A stretch of 64,000 nt of DNA from Elusimicrobiota bacterium (GCA_016207665.1 JACQPG010000064.1:24397-88396); one strand, 5' to 3'. Shown: positions 34,465 to 43,702, numbered from the stretch's first letter. The notes: a model not told the origin generated them from the letters alone. Translations and numbers: made by a program.

Positions 34465-35085
34465 ATGCTGGAGTATGCCCTGCTCACTTTCGGCTCGCTT
34501 TTCGCCAGCGTCGACCCCATTACCGCCCTGCCGGCCTTCTTGGCCATGACCTCGGGCGACACCCCGCAGCAGAGACGGCGTATGGCCAAGACCGCCTGCC
34601 TGGTGTGCTGGCTGGTCTTGACCGGATTCGCCCTGCTCGGGCTGTCCATCTTCAAGATTTTCGGCATCACCTTGCCCGCATTCCAGATCGCCGGCGGCCT
34701 CGTGCTGTTGCTGACGGCTCTCGACATGCTTCGCGCCCGGCGCTCCCCCCTCAAGGAGACCGCCGAGGAGACCGAGGAGGGCATGAGCAAGGAGGATATC
34801 GCGATCACGCCCCTGGCGATCCCGATGCTCTCCGGCCCGGGCGCCATCACCACCGTCATACTGCTTTCGGGCCACGCCCCCGACTGGCCCCGGCGGTTGA
34901 TCTTCTACGGCTCGATCGCCCTGGTTTCGGCGGTCAGCTACGTCGTGCTCTCGGCCGCGGCCTCCACGGCCAAGACCCTGGGGCATACCCCGCTCAACAT
35001 CATGAGCCGGCTCATGGGATTGCTTCTGGCAGCGCTCGGCGTGCAATTCATCATCACGGCCATCAAGTCCTTCGGTCTGGTCTAG
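34465..35085 (+). CDS. MarC-family integral membrane protein
   Basis: 206 residues, the usual MarC length, from the ATG at 34465; a longer frame upstream lies antisense to the GT2 gene. Six membrane spans, with the N-terminal ASVDPITALPAFLAM near 12-26 and the central ITPLAIPMLSGPGAITTVI near 119-137, which are the two conserved MarC blocks (NP/DP and P-x-x-x-GPG). MarC proteins are widespread inner-membrane proteins of uncertain function, once linked to multidrug resistance without solid support. There is no obvious tie to glycan synthesis. It overlaps the convergent methyltransferase by four bases. Confidence 0.85.
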   Translation: MLEYALLTFGSLFASVDPITALPAFLAMTSGDTPQQRRRMAKTACLVCWLVLTGFALLGLSIFKIFGITLPAFQIAGGLVLLLTALDMLRARRSPLKETAEETEEGMSKEDIAITPLAIPMLSGPGAITTVILLSGHAPDWPRRLIFYGSIALVSAVSYVVLSAAASTAKTLGHTPLNIMSRLMGLLLAALGVQFIITAIKSFGLV

Positions 35086-36083
35086 CCCTTCTTGCGCCCC
35101 ACGGCCAGCAGATTGACTCCCACCCCCGGGATAGTCATCTGGTAATAGAGCTTCATCGAAAAGAAAAAGGGGAAGGTCGCCGCATGGAAAAGGCGATGAT
35201 AGAGCGAAACGAGGCGCAGGCGGAGGCTCTTGGCCGGGAGCAGCCGGGCCGCGGCCAGAGAGGACTCGCGCTCCCCTCCGATCAAGTCGGACATGGGAGT
35301 CCCGGCCGAGCCGCGCCCGAAGAGCAGTTTCTTCAGGCTTCTCAATAGGAATGCCGCGGAGCGATCCGCCCAGACACGGGAGAATTCCCAGGTCGGCAGC
35401 CCGCCCGAGCGCAGATCGACCACCTCGAAGCCCTCCCGCTCCAGAAAGGTTCTCAGGGCCTTGGGGGTCCAGCGGCTTAGATGATGCGGGGGATAATCCC
35501 AAAGATCGCGGCCGAAAACGGTAGGCCTGCGATTATCAGGCACGGAGATCAGGAAATAGCCTCCGCCCTTGAGAAGCCTGCGCACTCGCCCGACCGAAGC
35601 GCCGAGATCATCGAGATGTTCAAGCACGTCGAGCAGGGCCACGGCGTCGAATCGGCCCTCGTGCTTCCGGGCGAAGGACTCGTCCAGCACCCCTTCGTGC
35701 ACCGGCCCCTTGGCCCGCGAGCGCGCCAGTTCCAAGAAGCGGCGATCCACCTCCAGCCCCTCGACCTGGAAACCTCGACTCGCCGCATAGTCCAATAGCA
35801 TCCCGGCCGCGCAACCCACGTCCAAAAGAGTCCCGGAGCGGATGGGCAGGCGCGACAAGAGCAGGCGCGCCCGTTGATCGCCTCCGCTGCCGCCGAACTC
35901 CCCGTAGCCGTCCACGTAGTTGAATCTCTCGTACCAATCCTGGCCCGGGAAACGGAAGGGCTCGGCGAATACCAGGTCGCAACCGGAGCAGCGTAATATC
36001 TCATAACGCTGGCCGCTGATGGCGTCGAGATGGGGCTCGAATCCCTCGCCGGAAGCCCCGCACGAAGGGCAAGCCTTCTTCAT
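35082..36083 (-). CDS. SAM-dependent methyltransferase with N-terminal zinc ribbon
   Basis: 333 residues from the ATG at 36083, which overlaps the asparagine synthase stop (ATGA). CPSC at 4-7 and CSGC near 35-38 make a zinc ribbon followed by DLVFAEPF. The class I SAM core has LLDVGCAAGMLLDYA near 91-105 and ALLDVLEHLDDLG near 156-168. C-terminal to it are hydrophobic segments near AATFPFFFSMKLYYQM that may be membrane associated. Layout and size match the methyltransferase at 18008-18919. It is coupled to asnB and probably modifies a sugar or lipid-linked glycan; the atom methylated is unknown. Confidence 0.8.
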   Translation of the reverse strand: MKKACPSCGASGEGFEPHLDAISGQRYEILRCSGCDLVFAEPFRFPGQDWYERFNYVDGYGEFGGSGGDQRARLLLSRLPIRSGTLLDVGCAAGMLLDYAASRGFQVEGLEVDRRFLELARSRAKGPVHEGVLDESFARKHEGRFDAVALLDVLEHLDDLGASVGRVRRLLKGGGYFLISVPDNRRPTVFGRDLWDYPPHHLSRWTPKALRTFLEREGFEVVDLRSGGLPTWEFSRVWADRSAAFLLRSLKKLLFGRGSAGTPMSDLIGGERESSLAAARLLPAKSLRLRLVSLYHRLFHAATFPFFFSMKLYYQMTIPGVGVNLLAVGRKKG

Positions 36084-37990
36084 CGGGCGGCGAGCTCGGC
36101 GGGGCTCGCGCAACTTTGATGCCACATCTCGAGCATCAGCAAAGCCCAGAGGCGATAGCCGTGCTCTCGCCGGCCGCTTTGATGCTCGGACCAGAGCCGG
36201 CGCAGGGCCGGCTCGTTGAAATAGCCTCTCTTGAGCGCCTCGGGGCCCAGCACCGCTTCCTCCCAAAACCGCTTGAGCGGTCCCCGGAACCACTCTCCCA
36301 AGGGTATGCCGAAGCCCATCTTGCCCCGATTGAAGATCGTCGCGGGCAGCTGATCCTTGAAAGCCTCCTTGAGCAGCCACTTGTGGCCGCGCAAGCCCCG
36401 CAATTTCCATTCCCCCGGCAAGCGGAATACCAGCTCGACGAACTCGTGGTCGAGCAGAGGCGACCGGCCCTCGAGCGAATTGGCCATGGTGGCGATATCC
36501 ATCTTGACCATGAGATTTTCCGGGAGATAGGTCTTGAAATCCACGTAGAGAAGCCGATTGAGCAGGTCGTCCGGAGGTCCCTGGGAAAAGGCCTGGGCCA
36601 GATAGCCCAAGGCCTCGCCCTGTCGAGCGAGCCTGGCCTGGAACTCGGGGCTATAAAGGCCGACCTTGTCCTCCTCGCTGAAATAGCCGATCATCTTGAG
36701 ATAGCGGGCCGGCTCGTCTGCGAAAAGGGCCGAACGGAGAAAACGTTTGACCCGCCAGATCGCGCCGAAAGGAGCGTCGCGCTCGGGCAGCAACTCGGCC
36801 GCGACCTTGAGACCGCGTTGCGCCGGCCCGGGGATTAGATCGAAAAAGCGGGCGGCTTTCATGGCGAAATACCGGATATAGCCGCCGAAATTCTCATCGC
36901 CCCCGTCGCCATTGAGCGCCACCGTGACATGCTTGCGCGTTTCCCGCGCGACATAATAAGAGGGGAGAGCCGAGGAATCCGCGTAGGGCTCCCCATAATG
37001 CCAGGCGAGCTTGGGCAACACCTGGGCCATGTCCGCCTTGACGATGAACTCGGTGTGGTCGCAGCCGTAGCGCTGGGCCAGCTCCCGGGCAAAGGGCAAC
37101 TCCGAAAACTGCTGCTCCTCGAATCCGATGGAGAAAGTCCGCACCGGCCGATCCGAAAACCGGCTCATCAGAGCGACCACGATCGACGAATCGATCCCCC
37201 CGGACAAAAAAGCGCCCAGTGGGACGTCCGAGATCATTCTTAAACGCACCGCTTCCTTGAGTTTGTCCCGGACCAGCGCCTTGGCCTCTTCAGGGTCGCG
37301 GGTGGCCGGGGGCTCGCCCAGCGGAAGATCCCAGTATTTCCTGATCTCGATGCGTCCCTTTTCCATGAGAAGAATATGCCCGGGCGGGAGCTTGCGCGCC
37401 GAACGGTATATCGTATGAGGCGAGGGGATATATTGCAGCGACAGATATTGGTCGATCGCCCCCTCATCCACGTCGCGTGACACTCCCGGCCAAACGAAGA
37501 GCGAGCGCAGCTCAGAGGCGAAGGCGAAAAACCCCGGCTGATCCGTGTAGACCAAGGGCTTCTTGCCGATGCGGTCCCGCGCCAGGAGCAGGCGTTGTTT
37601 GGGCTTGTCCCAGAGCGCGAAGGCGAACATGCCGCGCAAGCGCTTGACGCAATCCGCGCCGAGCTCCTGGTAAAGCGCTAGTATCACCTCGGTGTCCGTC
37701 CTGGTCTTGAAGCGATGCCCTCTCCCCTCCAATTCCGACCGGAGCTCTTGATAATTGTATATCTCGCCGTTGAGCACAACCCAAAGCCGTCCGTCATCGT
37801 AGGAAAGCGGCTGATGCCCGGTTTGCAGGTCGATGATGGCCAGGCGGCGCATGGCCAGACCGGCGGGGCCGTCGATGAAATGCCCGGAGTCGTCAGGACC
37901 CCGATGGGCGAGCAGATTGTTGGCCGCGTCCAGCAGCCCCTGATCCGGGCGACTGCCGTCCTTGGTCACTATCCCGCAGATCCCGCACAT
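36080..37990 (-). CDS. asnB: Glutamine-hydrolysing asparagine synthase family protein
   Basis: 636 residues, full length. Glutaminase domain with the N-terminal nucleophile Cys2 (MCGICGIV), HRGPDDSG near 29-36 and NGEIYNY near 74-80. Synthetase domain with the ATP loop SGGIDSS at 263-269, YGEPYADSSALP and NGDGGDENFGGY. All key residues of active AsnB are present. In polysaccharide loci such genes are thought to amidate uronic acids (WbpS-like); here the WlbA/B/C-type genes for a diacetamido uronic acid support that possibility. It lies between a GT2 and a methyltransferase with 1-base and overlapping junctions. Ordinary asparagine synthesis remains possible. Confidence 0.85.
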   Translation of the reverse strand: MCGICGIVTKDGSRPDQGLLDAANNLLAHRGPDDSGHFIDGPAGLAMRRLAIIDLQTGHQPLSYDDGRLWVVLNGEIYNYQELRSELEGRGHRFKTRTDTEVILALYQELGADCVKRLRGMFAFALWDKPKQRLLLARDRIGKKPLVYTDQPGFFAFASELRSLFVWPGVSRDVDEGAIDQYLSLQYIPSPHTIYRSARKLPPGHILLMEKGRIEIRKYWDLPLGEPPATRDPEEAKALVRDKLKEAVRLRMISDVPLGAFLSGGIDSSIVVALMSRFSDRPVRTFSIGFEEQQFSELPFARELAQRYGCDHTEFIVKADMAQVLPKLAWHYGEPYADSSALPSYYVARETRKHVTVALNGDGGDENFGGYIRYFAMKAARFFDLIPGPAQRGLKVAAELLPERDAPFGAIWRVKRFLRSALFADEPARYLKMIGYFSEEDKVGLYSPEFQARLARQGEALGYLAQAFSQGPPDDLLNRLLYVDFKTYLPENLMVKMDIATMANSLEGRSPLLDHEFVELVFRLPGEWKLRGLRGHKWLLKEAFKDQLPATIFNRGKMGFGIPLGEWFRGPLKRFWEEAVLGPEALKRGYFNEPALRRLWSEHQSGRREHGYRLWALLMLEMWHQSCASPAELAAR

Positions 37991-37991
37991 A

Positions 37992-39011
37992 TCAGTTCGA
38001 CACCGTCGCGCCGCCGCCGTTCTCGGGAAACAGCCTCAGGCGCAGGCGCTTGAGCCCTCCCCAAGAGGAATAGCCCGAATAAAAGGAAAGATAAAGACTG
38101 GGCGAGATCACGGCCAGCGCCAGAGTGATCATGCGGAAAAGAGCGAATCGCCCGCCCGGCGCGGCCTTCCAGCCCTCCCACCACAGGTCCCAGGCCCGCC
38201 CAGGCTCGGCCCGCAACGCCTCCCTGAGCACCTTCCGCCTCAATATCTCGAGGCTTTGCTTCTGCGCGAAACGCGGGCTGGTCTTGACTCCCCTATCGGC
38301 CAGCCAGGATTCCATGTGGCGCAGGAATATCTCCCTGTTCTTGAAATCCTTGTCGAGCTTGACCGGATCCTCATAGCCTCCCGCGCACCAATTGCAGCCA
38401 TGGAGCCGATGCACGCCCAAGGGCTTGGGCAGGTTGGCGATCTCGGCGTCCAACAGCACCCGGACGGTCAGGAAATCGTCCAGATAATAGAAGAGATCGG
38501 CGGGAATGGGCAGGGCCCTCTCCAGGGCCTTGCGGCGGAAGCAGAGGCCGCTGGTGGCGGTGAACTCGGTACGCGCCTCGAGAAAATCCTCCAAGCGATA
38601 GCGGGGCGGCCAAGCGGGGAAATGCTGGGGCACGGGAGAAAGTCCCTCGTCGGCGTCCTCGAGCCAATGCTCGGCCCCTCCCACCTTGGGATCGTCGAAG
38701 AGCGGCGCCAAGGCGGAGAGCTTGCCGGGCCTGAAAACGTCGTCCGAGTCCAGAAGGCAGACCAGCTCTCCTCGGGCCTCGCTCAGGCCGCGGTTGAAGG
38801 CGGTGGCCTGGCCCTGCCGCTGCTGCAACAGGGCCCTCAGCCGCGAGCCGTAGGACGAGAGCATCTCCCTGGAGCCGTCAGTGGAGCCGTCGTCGACCAC
38901 GATCAGCTCCAAGTCCTTGAAGTCCTGAGACAAGACGCTCTCGATGGCCTGGCGAAGGAAGCGGCCGTAATTGTGATTGTCGATCACGACCGAGAAAAAG
39001 GGCGTGGCCAT
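37992..39011 (-). CDS. GT2 glycosyltransferase
   Basis: 339 residues from the ATG at 39011, eight bases after the heptosyltransferase stop; a TTG slightly upstream would overlap nothing useful. FFSVVIDNHNYGRFLRQAI at 4-22, LIVVDDGSTDGSREML and the metal motif LLDSDDVFRPGKLSAL near 89-104. The middle has LCFRRKALERALP and HRLHGCNWCAGG, the latter resembling the acceptor-side histidine block of WaaE-like and capsule GT2 enzymes. A C-terminal hydrophobic segment may anchor it. It probably adds a sugar to a cytoplasmic glycan intermediate. Confidence 0.8.
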   Translation of the reverse strand: MATPFFSVVIDNHNYGRFLRQAIESVLSQDFKDLELIVVDDGSTDGSREMLSSYGSRLRALLQQRQGQATAFNRGLSEARGELVCLLDSDDVFRPGKLSALAPLFDDPKVGGAEHWLEDADEGLSPVPQHFPAWPPRYRLEDFLEARTEFTATSGLCFRRKALERALPIPADLFYYLDDFLTVRVLLDAEIANLPKPLGVHRLHGCNWCAGGYEDPVKLDKDFKNREIFLRHMESWLADRGVKTSPRFAQKQSLEILRRKVLREALRAEPGRAWDLWWEGWKAAPGGRFALFRMITLALAVISPSLYLSFYSGYSSWGGLKRLRLRLFPENGGGATVSN

Positions 39012-39019
39012 TGACGGAC

Positions 39020-40213
39020 TCAAGATACCATTTTGGGCGCCGGATACTTTTCCAGAACGCGGGCCAGGACGAAATCAAGCTCGAGCTTGGCGATGCAGTC
39101 GTGATGTCCGCAGACCCGATAGTTGAGCCGGTCCTCCATGGCCATGCCGAGCCTGGCGCAAGGGTGGCAGGCGATGCCGGTTCTGATATCGAGATGCCTT
39201 TCCCGATCCCAATAGGCCCCCAGCTCCTCGGGCGTCGAAAGACCCCAGAGCGTCACCGTGGGAACGCCCAGGACCAGGGCGGCCTTGGCCAGGCCGGTGT
39301 CGCAGCTGATGAAAAGATCGCAACTGGCGATCACGGCGAAAGTCTCGAGCAAGCTCGTCTTTCCGACCCAGGAGCTCGCCTGCGGGCAAAGCCGCGCCAC
39401 GCGCTCCACGCTGTCCCGCTCATCCTCGGTCCCCACGAGCGCGATCTCCGCCCCATAGGCCCGAGCTAGCGCGGCGCAAAGCCCACCGAAACGCTCAGCA
39501 TCCCAGATCTTGTGGTATTGATTGTTGGGGGGACCGAGATGGACGCCGATCCTCTTGGCCCCTTCAGGGGCCTTAAGTCCCGCGGGGGTCTTGACCGGCA
39601 GAGCGGGCCGGGAAGCCGCCTCGACCGGCAGACCCAAGGCCTCGATGAGGCGCAGATTGCGCCTGACGGCATGCTCGAAGTCGGGCTCGATCCAGACGAT
39701 CCGGTTGAGCAATAGACGCCGGACCGGCTCGCCTATGACGAGAAGTTGCTTGAGCGTTCTCCAAAGACGAACCGGCCAAAGCGGCCAGCGCGCGATCCGG
39801 CAATGCCCGGCCCTTAATGGGATGACGGAGAGCCCCTCCTGAAAATAGTGGGCCGGCGAGGACAAGGTGAGCACGGCCAGATCGAATTCCCCCGCGGCGA
39901 TGCGCCGATTGATCGCGATCCTTTGGGCCGCGGCGAAGGGGCCTTCCCACTCGTGCAGCCAGATCTCGTCGACCAGGCCCGTGGCGGGCAGCAGCTCCCG
40001 CGTGGTCGGATAGGGGTTGGCCAGAAAGGTGATCTTGGCCTTGGGATAATGCCGGCGCAAGCTCTCGAGGGCCGGCAAGAAGAAGATCAGGTCCCCGATC
40101 GCGGCATAACCCAACACCAATACGCGCCTAATCTCCACGGGGACCGGCGCCGGGCTCAGCATGAGCTTGAGCCGGAGCCAGAGGGCCCGGGCCAGATCGA
40201 AAAAATACCTCAC
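39020..40213 (-). CDS. GT9 heptosyltransferase-family protein
   Basis: 397 residues from the GTG at 40213; a GTG at 40246 is the alternative. I chose 40213 because TATGAT-N6-GTG matches the leaderless spacing of nearby genes. The GT9 core: RRVLVLGYAAIGDLIFFLPALESLR near the N-terminus, GVHLGPPNNQYHKIWDAERFG in the middle, and SCDLFISCDTGLAKAALVLGVPTVTLWG for nucleotide-heptose binding. A late cysteine cluster (CHPCARLG, CGHHDC) recalls similar clusters in other GT9 proteins. It transfers a heptose from an activated donor; the GDP- or ADP-heptose genes in this window would supply it. Confidence 0.8.
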   Translation of the reverse strand: MRYFFDLARALWLRLKLMLSPAPVPVEIRRVLVLGYAAIGDLIFFLPALESLRRHYPKAKITFLANPYPTTRELLPATGLVDEIWLHEWEGPFAAAQRIAINRRIAAGEFDLAVLTLSSPAHYFQEGLSVIPLRAGHCRIARWPLWPVRLWRTLKQLLVIGEPVRRLLLNRIVWIEPDFEHAVRRNLRLIEALGLPVEAASRPALPVKTPAGLKAPEGAKRIGVHLGPPNNQYHKIWDAERFGGLCAALARAYGAEIALVGTEDERDSVERVARLCPQASSWVGKTSLLETFAVIASCDLFISCDTGLAKAALVLGVPTVTLWGLSTPEELGAYWDRERHLDIRTGIACHPCARLGMAMEDRLNYRVCGHHDCIAKLELDFVLARVLEKYPAPKMVS

Positions 40214-40219
40214 ATATGA

Positions 40220-40225
40220 ATCATA
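40220..40225 (-). promoter_or_regulatory. Candidate -10 before the GT9 gene
   Basis: The minus strand reads TATGAT, then six bases, then GTG (40213). No clear -35. It overlaps the plus-strand promoter of the radical SAM gene in a 61-base divergent gap, so use of the two promoters may be mutually exclusive. Confidence 0.3.
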
Positions 40226-40239
40226 CAATCTTAAGCCGC

Positions 40240-40268
40240 TTGACACTCACAGGGGCGGTATCTATACT
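40240..40268 (+). promoter_or_regulatory. Consensus sigma70 promoter of the radical SAM gene
   Basis: TTGACA (40240-40245), a 17-base spacer and TATACT (40263-40268): the best promoter in the window. The -10 ends six bases before the ATG at 40275, so transcription should start on or within a base or two of the start codon. There is no Shine-Dalgarno, which points to a leaderless mRNA. Confidence 0.65.
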
Positions 40269-40274
40269 TAGTCG

Positions 40275-42455
40275 ATGCTCCCTGCCTATGGGCAGGCGCT
40301 TGAAAACCCGCGAGGGTACCCGCAGGCGCCCCCCCAACCCCTGATCGAGGACAAGCCGGAGGGCTTCAAGGACGTGCTCTACGCCGTCGAGGATATAGTG
40401 ACGGATTGGGACGGGTTCTCCGCGTTCCTGGCCGCCAAGCGCCCCGACCTTAGTCCCCGGGTTCTGCTCATCAGCCATGACATGTCCGAGATCGAGAACA
40501 TCACCCTCATGGCCCTGGGGGGCGTGGTCAAAGCCCTCAACGGGAGCGTGCGCTATCTGCTGGTCAACGCCCAGAATTGCGACGCCATAGACCGCGCCAT
40601 CGAGGAGTTCCAGCCCGAGTGGATCGGTTTCAACCTCTATACCGGCCTGACCGACCATGTGTTCGAGTGGCTGCGCCTCTTCAAGATCCGCAAGGCGGAG
40701 AAGATATTCAAGAGGAGCTTCGCCGGCTTCGAGGCCGCGGACCGGGCTCTCAAGGAGTTGCTGCGGGAAAACCAAGGGCTGCCGGTGCGCGAGGGCTCGC
40801 GCGTGATCTACGCGCCCATATTGATCGGCGGCCATTACAACAACCACGACTACAAGACCTCCTTCGAGCGAGGCGCGGACTATTCCGTGCGCGGCAAGGG
40901 GATCAACCTGCTCAAGGATATACTCATGGGCCGCTTCCTCCCGGGCATCTATCACGACCCGATCTCCTACCCCAACATACCCGAATTCGACCGGACCGGT
41001 TTTTACCGCGATACCTTCGCTTTCTCGGATAAGCTCAAGAAATACGCCCTGAGCCCGGTCAAGTCCGTTCTGACCGCCCTGGGCTGCGCTTATCGCTGCA
41101 CCTACTGCTATATCAGTTCTCTGGTCGAAAACCAAGCCCAGTCCTATCGCGACAAAGGCATCAAGCCACCTAGCATCATCCAGGACCGGCCCCTGCGTCT
41201 GGTGCTCAACGAGGGCCTGGCCATCAAGAGGCTCGATGAGCAGTACGGCACCCGCACGTCGGCCGTGTTCGATCAAGCCGACATCTCTCTCAACAACCTG
41301 GAATGGTGGGAGGAGTTGCGCCCGCAGTGGACCCAGAAGGTGGGGATACCGTTTTACATTCAGGCCCGTCCGGCTATGCTTTCGGGACAAAAGGGAATAG
41401 ACCGCATCAAGATGATCGCCACCGACAATCTCGTGGCGGGCATATCCATGGCCATCGAATCGGGAGACGAGAACGTCCGCAAGCTGCTCTTAAAGAGGAT
41501 GGAGCCCAACAACATCATCCTGGATGCTCTCAAGAACGTGAAGAGCTTCATGATCCCCATGCGGACCCAGGTCATCACCGGCCTGCCGGTGATCCGTCCG
41601 TTGCGCGACCCCAAAATGGAGATAGGGCTGACGGGCGCGGACGGGCGCCAATACTACTATGACGACCCCGTCCAGGAGTGCCTCAAAGCCTTGGACCTGG
41701 TCGCCTCCTCGGGATTGTTCTCCCGTGAGGACTATTACTGGAATTCGCTCTATTCCCCGTTCCCGGGCACCCCTCTGGGGGATTATTCCTTCCAGGCCGG
41801 CTTCCATGACGGGGCCACGGACAATAAGGAGCGCGCCTACATGTTCACCTCGGAGGTGGGGCTCAACTGCTTCCCGCCTCTGACCAGCAAGAGGCTCGAG
41901 GCCTTCCATCGCACCGCGAACTTCTTCTCCCATCTGCTCAACGGCAAGGACATGATGACGCTCTTCCTCTACGCCAACGAAAGGCATGATCTCGAATCCT
42001 TCGCCGGCTTCATCGACGACAAGAAGGAAATGCTCCTCACCAAGCGCCAATACAGCAAGTTCGGTCTCATTCCCGATCCCACCCCCGACATGCTGAGAGC
42101 TTTTTTCGACCACGCCTTCCCCGGGCCGGACGACGCCTGGTTCAAGCGGGTCAACGAGAAGCTGCTGCCTTATTACGAGATATTGCTCGATGGGCTCGTG
42201 CTGGCCGCCAAGATGGCCGATCGGTTCTTCTTAGAGAAGGAAAAAGGCGCGCGATTCGCCCTGGAGCATCTGACACGCGTGGAAAGGAACCACTATTACG
42301 ACAACAGCTATCATATGTCCTATATCCCGAAGCGCTATTTCGATTTCCTCAAGCCCTATATACACGAGAACCGGCAGGTATTGCTCGCCGCGGAGTCGAA
42401 GCGCAAGGAGCAGCCGGTCGAGGCCTTCGATCAGGAGGTAACTTCCTCTATTTGA
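40275..42455 (+). CDS. B12-binding-type radical SAM protein
   Basis: 726 residues. The first 230 residues look like a cobalamin-binding Rossmann domain (LLISHDMSEIENITLMALGGVV near 64-85, IGFNLYTGLTDHVFEWL near 117-133, GGHYNNHD near 185-192), though the textbook DxHxxG signature is not clear. The radical SAM 4Fe-4S motif is CAYRCTYC (Cys271, 275, 278), followed by GISMAIESGDENVRKLL for SAM binding. The last 250 residues are helical with many aromatics. Family members catalyse methylations, rearrangements or ring chemistry on lipids, sugars or peptides. The substrate is unknown; the neighbours are glycan genes. The 3' end overlaps the convergent C-methyltransferase by 25 bases. Confidence 0.75.
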   Translation: MLPAYGQALENPRGYPQAPPQPLIEDKPEGFKDVLYAVEDIVTDWDGFSAFLAAKRPDLSPRVLLISHDMSEIENITLMALGGVVKALNGSVRYLLVNAQNCDAIDRAIEEFQPEWIGFNLYTGLTDHVFEWLRLFKIRKAEKIFKRSFAGFEAADRALKELLRENQGLPVREGSRVIYAPILIGGHYNNHDYKTSFERGADYSVRGKGINLLKDILMGRFLPGIYHDPISYPNIPEFDRTGFYRDTFAFSDKLKKYALSPVKSVLTALGCAYRCTYCYISSLVENQAQSYRDKGIKPPSIIQDRPLRLVLNEGLAIKRLDEQYGTRTSAVFDQADISLNNLEWWEELRPQWTQKVGIPFYIQARPAMLSGQKGIDRIKMIATDNLVAGISMAIESGDENVRKLLLKRMEPNNIILDALKNVKSFMIPMRTQVITGLPVIRPLRDPKMEIGLTGADGRQYYYDDPVQECLKALDLVASSGLFSREDYYWNSLYSPFPGTPLGDYSFQAGFHDGATDNKERAYMFTSEVGLNCFPPLTSKRLEAFHRTANFFSHLLNGKDMMTLFLYANERHDLESFAGFIDDKKEMLLTKRQYSKFGLIPDPTPDMLRAFFDHAFPGPDDAWFKRVNEKLLPYYEILLDGLVLAAKMADRFFLEKEKGARFALEHLTRVERNHYYDNSYHMSYIPKRYFDFLKPYIHENRQVLLAAESKRKEQPVEAFDQEVTSSI

Positions 42456-43696
42456 GGAAGCGGAAAAAGCATTTTCCCGCCGCGTTTCAGGAAATCCCTC
42501 TCCCTCTCGATGATGCCCTTCCGGAAATGCCATGGCAGCACCAGGAAATAATCGGGGCTCATGGCGCGCGCCTCGGCCTCTGAGATGATGGGGATCTCGC
42601 TGCCGGGAGTCACGCAGCCGAATTTATCCTCGTTGATCTCGGCGATATAGGGGATGTCCTTGCGGGTCAAGCCGCAAAACTGAAGCAGCACGTTCCCTTT
42701 CGTGGAAGCCCCATAACCCAAGAGCCTTCCTCCCTGGCCGCGGATATCCTTGAGCCGCTTGAGCAGATGCTCGCGATGGCGCTGCACCCTGCCCCGGAAC
42801 TCCTCGTAGGGCTTGAGCGTGCTCAATCCCAAGGCCAGCTCGCGCGCCAACGCCTTCTCGATGACGGAGGATTTTTCCTTGAGGCTTGAATCGTCCTTCG
42901 CCGCGGTGACGGAGAAACTTCCGCCGTTGACCTCGTTCCACTCCACGTCCACGATCTTGAGTCCGACTCGTCCGGCCATCCACTGGATCTGGCGCAGGCC
43001 GTAGTATTCCAGATGCTCATGGCAGACCGTGTCATAGGAGTTGGTCTCGAGCATGGCCGGCATATAGCTTTGCTCGAAGACCCATATCCCCTCATCATGC
43101 AGCACGTCGCGTATCTCCCTCATGAAATCCATGGGAGACTCCAGGTCATAGAACATGGCGATGGAGGTGATGACCTTGGCGCGGGTGGTCCCCGCCGCCT
43201 CGCGAATCGCCTTGGCCGAGAAAAACTTGGGGATGACGAGCACGTTGGCCGGATAGTATTTCTTGAATTTCGCCGCCGTGGGATCGATGCCCACCCGGGT
43301 CAGGGTCTCGGGATAGGCCCGGAGGAGCGTGCCGTCGTTGCTGCCGACATCCACCACCAGATCGCCCGCGCCCAGCTTGACTTTCTTGCGTATTGCCGCG
43401 ACCTTGGAGTGGAGATGTTCGACCATCGATCGGTTGAGGCCCGAACGATAGCCGTAATTCTCCCCGTAAAGCTTCTCGAGATCGTAGCTATGCCGAAGCT
43501 GCACCAGCCCGCAGCTCCGCCCTCCCCCGTCCTCCTCGCACTTGACCAGCTCGAGCGGGCCCGGCGCGGCCAGCTGTCTTGGGTCCTTCACGAATATGCC
43601 GGTGGGCGCTTGCCGGCCCAGGTCGAGGATGGACGCGAGCCTGGGATTGCCGCAAATCCGGCATTTGGAGATCGGAATAACGCCGGAAGCGGACAT
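42431..43696 (-). CDS. Sugar C-methyltransferase (TylCIII/Methyltransf_13-14 family)
   Basis: 421 residues. N-terminal zinc-binding segment (CRICGNPRLASILDLGRQAPTG), then a SAM domain with VVDVGSNDGTLLRAYPE near 113-129, SIAMFYDLESPMDFMREI and EQSYMPAMLETNSYDTVCHEHLEYY, and a C-terminal Rossmann-like domain with LLGYGASTKGNVLLQF. This three-part layout with the EHLEYY block is characteristic of NDP-sugar 3-C-methyltransferases such as TylC3, and of relatives in polysaccharide loci. It would give a branched or C-methylated deoxysugar, consistent with the deoxysugar genes present. The gene starts divergently from the SGNH gene across 45 bases. Confidence 0.8.
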   Translation of the reverse strand: MSASGVIPISKCRICGNPRLASILDLGRQAPTGIFVKDPRQLAAPGPLELVKCEEDGGGRSCGLVQLRHSYDLEKLYGENYGYRSGLNRSMVEHLHSKVAAIRKKVKLGAGDLVVDVGSNDGTLLRAYPETLTRVGIDPTAAKFKKYYPANVLVIPKFFSAKAIREAAGTTRAKVITSIAMFYDLESPMDFMREIRDVLHDEGIWVFEQSYMPAMLETNSYDTVCHEHLEYYGLRQIQWMAGRVGLKIVDVEWNEVNGGSFSVTAAKDDSSLKEKSSVIEKALARELALGLSTLKPYEEFRGRVQRHREHLLKRLKDIRGQGGRLLGYGASTKGNVLLQFCGLTRKDIPYIAEINEDKFGCVTPGSEIPIISEAEARAMSPDYFLVLPWHFRKGIIERERDFLKRGGKMLFPLPQIEEVTS

Positions 43697-43702
43697 GTCG
43701 AC

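Noticed and set aside
40221-41390. 389-codon open frame on the minus strand
   Set aside because: Antisense to the radical SAM gene and its promoter; no recognisable domain.
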